The notes under the pieces are model-generated. The model did not search any database, was not told the origin of the DNA, and saw nothing but the letters and a program-made list of their open reading frames with translations. The translations under genes and the position numbers were made by a program. A stretch of DNA of 5,059 bases. Source: an uncultured Rhodocyclaceae bacterium. Its GTDB lineage: Bacteria; Pseudomonadota; Gammaproteobacteria; Burkholderiales; Rhodocyclaceae. Of this stretch, positions 1-5,059 are shown piece after piece; the stretch's first letter is position 1; each line of letters begins with the position of its first letter. The stretch is from positions 1 to 5,059 of the forward strand of contig CAJBAP010000275.1 of the NCBI GenBank assembly GCA_903950295.1, given 5' to 3'.

Positions 1-1
1 C

Positions 2-523
2 GACGACACCATCTTCAAGACCAATCTCGAAGCGGCACAGACCATCGCCCGCCAGTTGCGCCTGCGCAACCTCGGCGGCATCATCATCGTTGACTTCATC
101 GACATGGAATCGGCCGATCATCAGGGCACCGTCCTGGCCGAGCTCGACAAGGCACTGCTGCGCGACCACACACGCATTTCCGTCAATGGCTTCACCCAGC
201 TCGGGTTGGTGGAACTGACCCGCAAGCGTACGCGTGAATCGCTGGCCCAGGTGCTGTGCGAGCCCTGCCCCACCTGCGGCGGACGCGGCATCGTCAAGAC
301 CGCCCAGACCATCGCCTACGAAATCCTGCGCGAACTCCTGCGCGAAGCCCGCCAATTCACGGCGCGCGAGATGCGAGTACTCGCCGCGCCCGCCGTCATC
401 GACCTGTTTCTTGACGAAGAATCGCAGGCGGTCGCCATGTTGTCGGATTTTGTCGGCAAACCGATCTCGCTCCAGGCCGAACCCAGCTACAACCAAGAGC
501 AGTACGACATCGTGCTGATGTAA
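2..523 (+). CDS. rng: Ribonuclease G, C-terminal part (5' end outside window)
   Basis: RNase G is a cytoplasmic endoribonuclease of the RNase E/G family that matures the 5' end of 16S rRNA and turns over some mRNAs. The frame is already open at the window edge and gives 173 residues, about the last third of a protein usually near 490 residues. It starts within the catalytic DNase I-like subdomain. The stretch GGIIIVDFIDM (positions 77-106) contains the Asp at 92-94 that matches the second Mg-binding aspartate of RNase E (Asp346). The first catalytic Asp is upstream of the window. CPTC (266-277) is the zinc-link that joins two subunits in this family, followed by the small C-terminal domain and the typical ending YDIVLM. 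There is no long RNase E-type scaffold tail, which favours RNase G over RNase E. The TTG at 56 is internal and not a start. The stop is TAA at 521. Family identity is very sure. Confidence 0.95.
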   Translation, partial: DDTIFKTNLEAAQTIARQLRLRNLGGIIIVDFIDMESADHQGTVLAELDKALLRDHTRISVNGFTQLGLVELTRKRTRESLAQVLCEPCPTCGGRGIVKTAQTIAYEILRELLREARQFTAREMRVLAAPAVIDLFLDEESQAVAMLSDFVGKPISLQAEPSYNQEQYDIVLM

Positions 524-654
524 GCGACACGCAACACACCCCCATGAAAACTCTGGTTTTTCTGTAGTTTTTTCACCACGCGCCCGGTAGTCTGATACCT
601 TACACGGTGAGATTGTGTGTCTGTTGAGCTAAAAAGAGAATCAAAGGGGATTTT
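524..654 (+). promoter_or_regulatory. Intergenic region, presumed promoter region of the tpsBA operon
   Basis: This 131-base gap lies between rng and the transporter gene and is clearly more AT-rich than rng, with T-runs around 557-561 and 568-573. It is the only space for a promoter of the secretion pair, so the regulatory role is inferred from position. The best -10-like element I find is an extended form, TGaTACCTT at 593-601, but it matches the hexamer consensus at only three positions and has no good -35 box at the right distance. No GC-rich hairpin followed by a T-run is present, so a rho-independent terminator for rng is not supported. A short inverted repeat, AAAAC and GTTTT around a four-base loop at 547-560, is too weak to call. 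Confidence 0.35.
643..650 (+). promoter_or_regulatory. Ribosome binding site of the TpsB gene
   Basis: AAAGGGGA ends four bases before the ATG at 655. It is purine-rich, though not the full AGGAGG, and the spacing is slightly short. It fixes the start at 655, because the next in-frame ATG (682) falls inside the signal peptide and would remove its basic n-region. Confidence 0.7.
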
Positions 655-2325
655 ATGAAGCTGCGTCTGATCGCATCCTGTATGTTGCTCGGCCTGGTAG
701 CGGGGAGCCACGTCGCCCTCGCTCAGGACGAGAAATTCGACATTTTCCGTTTCGACATTAAGGGCAACACCCTGTTGCCGCCGGGCCAAGCGGAGGCGCT
801 CGTCGCGCCCTTTCTCGGCACGGGGCGGGTCTATGGCGATATCCAGAAAGCTCTCGAAATTCTCGAAAACGCCTACCGTGCCAAGGGCTACGGCACCGTC
901 AACGTTCATGTTCCCGAACAGGAGATTACCAGTGGCGTAGTCCGGCTTAATGTCACCGAAGCAGTGCTTGGCAAGATACTAATCAGCGGCAATAAGCATT
1001 TCGACGAGGCCAATGTGCGCGCCTCGCTGCCCAACCTGAAGGAAGGCATTGCGCCGAACCTACGGGAAATTTCCGAAAACGTGCAACTCATCAACGAAAA
1101 CCCCGCCAAGGCGGTGGAAGTCACGCTGGCCACCAGCGAGCAGGATGACAAGGTCGATGCCAAGGTGGGTGTTACCGAGCAGAATCCGCAGCGGGTCTTC
1201 ATCACCATGGACAATAGCGGTTCGGTTGAAACCACCCAACACCGCATCGGGGTGGCATACCAGAACGCCAACCTGCTGGGCGGCGACGAGGTGCTGACCC
1301 TTGCCTATACCACCTCGCCGGAAGTCCTGCTGGACCAGATTGATGACGTCAAGGTGGATATCTACAGCGTCGCCTTCCGCAAGCCCTTCTACGGCCTTGG
1401 CGACAGCCTCGACATCATCTACGGCAAATCCAACGTCATCACGCCGATGGGCGCTCAGGCTACCGCCATCGCCTTGCCTAGCCTGACCGGCAAGGGCGAG
1501 GTCTTCGCCCTGCGCTGGAACCACCTGTTTCCGCGCCAGGGTGAATACAGTTCGAAGCTGGTATTCGGCTACGACTACAAGTTCATCAACACCACTTGTG
1601 AAACCACTGAGCGTGGCACTGTTGGCGGCGGTAGCTGTACGCCCTATACGGTCCAACCGGTGTCGGCGACCTACTCGGGACAGTTTCAGGGGATCGGCTA
1701 TCAGGCCGGCTATAACCTCGGTCTGGCCTACAATTTCTTCTCCTCTGGCAAGAGTTATGCGGGAAGTGCCGGCACCCTAGCAGCAACGCGAGATGACAAA
1801 TACAGCTACATCCTCGGTCGGCCAGTGAATGACGAATTCCTTGTTACGCGCTTTGGCGGCAGCTATGCGAAGCTCGTCGAAGGCTGGCAGTTGCGTGCTG
1901 CACTCAACGGCCAGATCGCCGTTGGCAATGCGCTGCCATCCGCCGAACAGTTCGGCCTGGTGGGTTCGACGGCGGTGCGCGGTTTCAGTGAGCGTGCGAT
2001 TGCCAGCGACTCCGGCCACGTGATCAATCTTGAGGCCTTAACGCCGAATCTGGCGAGCTATTTCAATGCCCCCGGCAACCTGCATGGCGTGATGTTCTAC
2101 GACTTCGGTTACGGCCGCAACGTCGGTAACAATGGCGAAGACTCGAGTTTCAACAAAATCACCGTCGGTTCTGCCGGTGTCGGCATACGCTATTCCTACC
2201 AGAAGGATGTCACCTTCAGTTGGGATGCTGCCAACATTCTCGATCCCGGCCGCGACAGCCTGGGTGGGGGGCATGGAAATGCGGGCGACTGGCGCAGCCA
2301 TTTCAAGCTGACTCTCGGCTTCTGA
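655..2325 (+). CDS. TpsB outer-membrane transporter of a two-partner secretion system (FhaC/ShlB/HecB family)
   Basis: This is an Omp85-superfamily pore that secretes the partner protein encoded just downstream. Of 556 residues, 1-23 are a Sec signal peptide (MKLR, hydrophobic core, ALA before Gln24). Residues about 29-103 form POTRA domain 1, with the family pattern FDIKGNTLLP and later YRAKGYGTVNVHVPEQ. Residues about 104-176 form POTRA 2, including the ENVQLINENPAKAVEV stretch. The barrel fills roughly 190-556. VRGF at 441-444 is the conserved tip motif of loop L6, and EALTPNLASYF (460-470) and the C-terminal strand ending in Phe556 are typical of the family and of BAM recognition. The length agrees with FhaC-type proteins. 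The mature protein begins only about five residues before POTRA 1, leaving little room for the H1 plug helix of FhaC. Its only two mature cysteines, 315 and 328, sit in one presumed barrel loop. The gene ends in tandem stops (TGA TAA), 48 bases before tpsA. The family is sure, and the exact substrate is inferred from adjacency. Confidence 0.95.
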   Translation: MKLRLIASCMLLGLVAGSHVALAQDEKFDIFRFDIKGNTLLPPGQAEALVAPFLGTGRVYGDIQKALEILENAYRAKGYGTVNVHVPEQEITSGVVRLNVTEAVLGKILISGNKHFDEANVRASLPNLKEGIAPNLREISENVQLINENPAKAVEVTLATSEQDDKVDAKVGVTEQNPQRVFITMDNSGSVETTQHRIGVAYQNANLLGGDEVLTLAYTTSPEVLLDQIDDVKVDIYSVAFRKPFYGLGDSLDIIYGKSNVITPMGAQATAIALPSLTGKGEVFALRWNHLFPRQGEYSSKLVFGYDYKFINTTCETTERGTVGGGSCTPYTVQPVSATYSGQFQGIGYQAGYNLGLAYNFFSSGKSYAGSAGTLAATRDDKYSYILGRPVNDEFLVTRFGGSYAKLVEGWQLRAALNGQIAVGNALPSAEQFGLVGSTAVRGFSERAIASDSGHVINLEALTPNLASYFNAPGNLHGVMFYDFGYGRNVGNNGEDSSFNKITVGSAGVGIRYSYQKDVTFSWDAANILDPGRDSLGGGHGNAGDWRSHFKLTLGF

Positions 2326-2361
2326 TAATTTGGCAATCCTGCATCCTGTTGTGCAAGCAGT

Positions 2362-2367
2362 AGAGGA
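2362..2367 (+). promoter_or_regulatory. Ribosome binding site of the TpsA gene
   Basis: AGAGGA lies six bases before the ATG at 2374. The frame opened by this ATG begins with a Sec-type signal peptide and then a TPS domain, so the site and start agree. The 48-base gap holds no convincing terminator or promoter, which favours co-transcription with tpsB. Confidence 0.7.
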
Positions 2368-2373
2368 AAGATC

Positions 2374-5059
2374 ATGAAACAAGAAACCAGACACTCTCAT
2401 TTCACTGCCCGCCAGCACCTGCTGGCCGCGGCCGTAGCCGCCTGTTTTGTCGTTGAGGCGCAAGCACTGCCGGTCGCGCCGACAGTCGCCAATGGCACGG
2501 CCGGATTTGCCACCAGCGGCAACACCCTCACCGTCACCAACAGCAACGGCGCCATCATCAACTGGCAGAAGTTCGGCATCGCCGCCGGCGAAACCACCAA
2601 GTTCATCCAGACTTCGGCCAGTTCCCGGGTGCTCAACCAGGTCGTCGGCGCCGGTAGCGGCGCCCCTATCGAAATGAGCAAGATCTACGGCACCCTGAGT
2701 TCGAATGGTCAGGTGTGGCTGGTGAACCCGGCCGGGATCATGGTGGGCCCCGGCGGCATCGTTGATACGGCTGGTTTTGTTGCTTCCACCCTCAAGGTGA
2801 AGCCGGAAGACTTTCTGGCCGGCAGACTCAACTTCCAGGCTACCGCCGGTGCCGGTGATGTCATCAACCAGGGCACCATCAAGACGCCGCTGGGCGGTTC
2901 GGTCTATCTGGTCGGTACCAATGTCAGCAACGAAAGCGTGCCAGGCGTTGACGGCAGCGGCATCATCACCACCCCGGGCGGCGAAACCATCCTGGCCGCT
3001 GGTGCGACCGTCAATCTGATCGACACCGCCACCCCGGGGGTGAAGGTGGAGATTACTGGCGCGGCCAATAACGCCACCAACCTTGGCACCATCGTGGCCG
3101 AGGCCGGACGCATTGGCATTGCCGGCAGCATCGTCAGGAACAGCGGCACGCTGGATGCATCAAGCGTGACCAGCGAGGGCGGGCGCATCTTCCTCAAAGC
3201 CAGCCAGGATACGTATGTCGATGGCAGTGGCCGCATCGTCGCGACCGGCACGAAAGGCGGGCAGGTTGAGGTGCTGGGCAATCGCGTTGCAGTCATGGAC
3301 AACGCCAGCATCGATGCCAGCGGCGCCAACGGCGGCGGCACCATCCTCGTCGGCGGCGACTACCAGGGCAAGAATCCGGATGTCCAGAACGCCTACATTT
3401 CCTACTTCGGCCCGAATGCTAGCCTGAAGGCCAACGCGACTGACAACGGCAACGGCGGCAAGGTGATCGTCTGGGCGGATGACACTACCCGCGCTTATGG
3501 CACCATCGAGGCTCGCGGCGGAGCGAACGGCGGGGACGGCGGGTTCGTGGAAACGTCAGGGCATCGGTATCTCGACTACCAAGGACTGACCGATACCCGT
3601 GCCCCACATGGGGAAACAGGGATGCTGCTGCTCGATCCGACAGATATAACCATTCAGGCAGGCTCGGGCGGGACGGGTGGGTCAATCCAATACGGTGGCG
3701 CTTTTCTTGCGTCCGCAGACTCGGCAACCATTGGTTGGGATACGATCACCGCCCAACTCGGTAGCTCAAGCGTTTATATCAGCACAGGAAGTGGCTATTA
3801 CGGATCGGGCAATATCACCTTCTCAGCTGGCACAACTTACAGCAGCGGCAGTAGTTTGACGTTCAACGCTCTCGGTGCTGGGGCGCGCATCCTCGGGAAT
3901 GGCGTAACCATCCAAAACAATGGTACCGGATCGATCAATTTCCTTGCCACCGGCGATATTACTGGCTCCGCAATGAATGTTTCATCCGGCGGTCAAATCC
4001 AATTCACATCGACCGGCGGCAATGTCCTTTTGGGCAACGGCACAATTTCGTCCGCCTATGGTGGCAGTATGGCAATCTACCTTGCCGCGCCCAACGGGAG
4101 TGTCGGTATCGGCCATCTGAACACTACCTCAACCGGTGGTTCTATCTACGTCAGTGCCCGTTACTCAATCTTGGACGATAACTGGACAAATCCTGGTGAG
4201 ATCAATATTAATTCTGGCGGTGGCCAGATTTCCTTGACCAGTAGCCAGGGCGTGGCTCCAGGTCAAACATGCACTGACGGCTGCAACGCTATCAGCGTGG
4301 ATATTTCAGGTAGTCCCTCTTCGATTTATGCGGCCGTCACTGGAACTACGGCCCCGTACGGTGGTGGTGTCGGCGTCAATTATTTTGGTAGCGGCAATCC
4401 CAGTGTGTCACTTTATGACAATTCAACGAATAATCCCGCAAACAACTTTGTCGAATTCCATCGGGAGAATGGAAACCTGACGTCAGGTAACTTCACCTCA
4501 TATGGTGGTGTTTATCTGAGTGCCAGCGGTGATCTGGATACCACCGGGATCTCAATCATCGGCAGCCCCTGGGACATCGGCTTTTACGCGGGTGGCACGC
4601 TGACCGTGGGCTCCGGTGGGTTGTCGACCACCACCCCCATGGGCTGCCCCAGTTGCTGGCCCTTCCTCGGGTTAGCGGCGGGTACCGCCATCAACGTAAC
4701 CGGCCCATTGAATTCGGCCGGTGACCTCGCCTTGATTGCGGGAGTCAGCAAGTCTCTACTGAACTCAACAAATTTCGAAAACATCAATGGTCCGACGGAC
4801 TTCTACAATCTCTTTTCCAGCGCCAACGGTACCCTGACCGTTGCTGCCAACCTAGCCGCCTCGGAAGACATCGGCATGATGGCAGGCAACATCAACATGA
4901 ACGATGGCCTGATCGAGGCCGGTGGCAATATCTACGCATTCGTTGCTGGCAATATCACGCTCAGCAACGGAAGTCAGATATGGGCTGGCGACGATGTGAG
5001 GCTTGTCCTTGCCGGTGCCAATTCAACGCTCTCCCTCAACCCGACTGCCGGGATGACGC
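2374..5059 (+). CDS. TpsA exoprotein, filamentous-haemagglutinin-type (3' end outside window)
   Basis: I translated this frame line by line: it is open for 895 codons to the window edge, with no stop or frameshift. The product is a surface or secreted beta-helix protein exported through the TpsB encoded upstream. Residues 1-31 are a signal peptide with a fairly long, polar n-region (MKQETRHSHFTARQ), a hydrophobic core and an AQA cleavage site before LPVAP. It is not a canonical ESPR extension. Residues about 32-280 are the TPS secretion domain, with NWQKFGIAAGE (63-73), QTSASSRVLNQV (79-90), and NPAGIMVG (118-125), a variant of the NPNG motif. Residues 280-427 form a conserved Gly-rich extension (VGGDYQGKN, GGFVETSGH, LLLDPTDITI). 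From about 428 the chain shows repeated short GGxIxxxA/S-type strands and GN-turns, as in a right-handed beta-helix. Cysteine pairs C633/C637 and C758/C761 are unusual. GC content falls after the conserved module. Family members are often far longer than 895 residues, so much may be missing. Adhesion is the usual family role, but it is not shown here. Confidence 0.93.
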   Translation, partial: MKQETRHSHFTARQHLLAAAVAACFVVEAQALPVAPTVANGTAGFATSGNTLTVTNSNGAIINWQKFGIAAGETTKFIQTSASSRVLNQVVGAGSGAPIEMSKIYGTLSSNGQVWLVNPAGIMVGPGGIVDTAGFVASTLKVKPEDFLAGRLNFQATAGAGDVINQGTIKTPLGGSVYLVGTNVSNESVPGVDGSGIITTPGGETILAAGATVNLIDTATPGVKVEITGAANNATNLGTIVAEAGRIGIAGSIVRNSGTLDASSVTSEGGRIFLKASQDTYVDGSGRIVATGTKGGQVEVLGNRVAVMDNASIDASGANGGGTILVGGDYQGKNPDVQNAYISYFGPNASLKANATDNGNGGKVIVWADDTTRAYGTIEARGGANGGDGGFVETSGHRYLDYQGLTDTRAPHGETGMLLLDPTDITIQAGSGGTGGSIQYGGAFLASADSATIGWDTITAQLGSSSVYISTGSGYYGSGNITFSAGTTYSSGSSLTFNALGAGARILGNGVTIQNNGTGSINFLATGDITGSAMNVSSGGQIQFTSTGGNVLLGNGTISSAYGGSMAIYLAAPNGSVGIGHLNTTSTGGSIYVSARYSILDDNWTNPGEININSGGGQISLTSSQGVAPGQTCTDGCNAISVDISGSPSSIYAAVTGTTAPYGGGVGVNYFGSGNPSVSLYDNSTNNPANNFVEFHRENGNLTSGNFTSYGGVYLSASGDLDTTGISIIGSPWDIGFYAGGTLTVGSGGLSTTTPMGCPSCWPFLGLAAGTAINVTGPLNSAGDLALIAGVSKSLLNSTNFENINGPTDFYNLFSSANGTLTVAANLAASEDIGMMAGNINMNDGLIEAGGNIYAFVAGNITLSNGSQIWAGDDVRLVLAGANSTLSLNPTAGMT

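Noticed and set aside
544..567. A seven-codon frame (MKTLVFL, then TAG) in the gap before tpsB, which could be a leader peptide
   Set aside because: It has no ribosome site, no regulatory codon run and no attenuator hairpin. A frame this short occurs easily by chance.
547..573. Weak inverted repeat AAAAC/GTTTT followed by T-runs, resembling a terminator for rng
   Set aside because: The stem has five pairs, four of them A-T, and the T-run does not follow it directly. It is too unstable to call.
487..909. Minus-strand frame of 140 codons overlapping the rng end and the tpsB start
   Set aside because: It is antisense to two well-supported genes, and its translation shows no recognisable motif. 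It is best explained as a shadow of GC-rich coding.
1060..1656. Minus-strand frame of 198 codons inside tpsB
   Set aside because: It lies fully antisense to POTRA and barrel coding, with no recognisable motif or domain. It is a shadow frame.
2326..2373. Possible hairpin between tpsB and tpsA (CTGTTG and CAAGCAG arms)
   Set aside because: It would need a two-base loop and a bulge, so it is not a credible terminator or attenuator.
2424..2433. Perfect 10-base palindrome GGCCGCGGCC near the start of tpsA
   Set aside because: It falls within codons for the Ala-rich signal peptide core in a GC-rich gene and needs no regulatory explanation.
2904..3344. Minus-strand frame of 146 codons inside tpsA
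   Set aside because: Its low-complexity Pro/Ser/Leu-rich translation is what Gly-rich coding gives on the reverse strand. There is no sign of an independent gene.

Overview
The window carries three plus-strand genes, with no RNA gene, insertion sequence, CRISPR array or origin that I could recognise. The GC-rich coding, the RNase G C-terminus and the TpsA type all suggest a betaproteobacterium, perhaps Rhodocyclales or a relative. That placement rests on familiarity with the protein families and not on a search.

Layout: positions 2-523 hold the C-terminal third of ribonuclease G (rng), a housekeeping RNA-processing gene whose 5' part lies outside the window. A 131-base gap (524-654) follows, and it must hold the control region of the next operon. 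Positions 655-2325 encode a complete 556-residue outer-membrane transporter of the two-partner secretion (TpsB, FhaC/ShlB/HecB) family. After a 48-base gap, a long open frame runs from 2374 to the window edge without a stop (895 codons). It is the N-terminal part of the partner exoprotein, a TpsA of the filamentous-haemagglutinin type.

How they work together: TpsA is exported to the periplasm by Sec. Its N-terminal TPS domain is recognised by the POTRA domains of TpsB, and the chain is threaded through the TpsB barrel and folds outside the cell as a long beta-helix. The order tpsB then tpsA, with a short gap and a separate good ribosome site for each gene, is a typical operon. Nothing shows that rng is functionally tied to this pair.

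This is a recognisable type Vb secretion system and not an undescribed system class. The parts worth a second look are paired cysteines in both partners, a TpsB that seems to lack the N-terminal plug helix, and a fall in GC content at the border between the conserved secretion module and the passenger of TpsA. The passenger's function (adhesin, biofilm component or other) cannot be read from this window because its C-terminus is missing.
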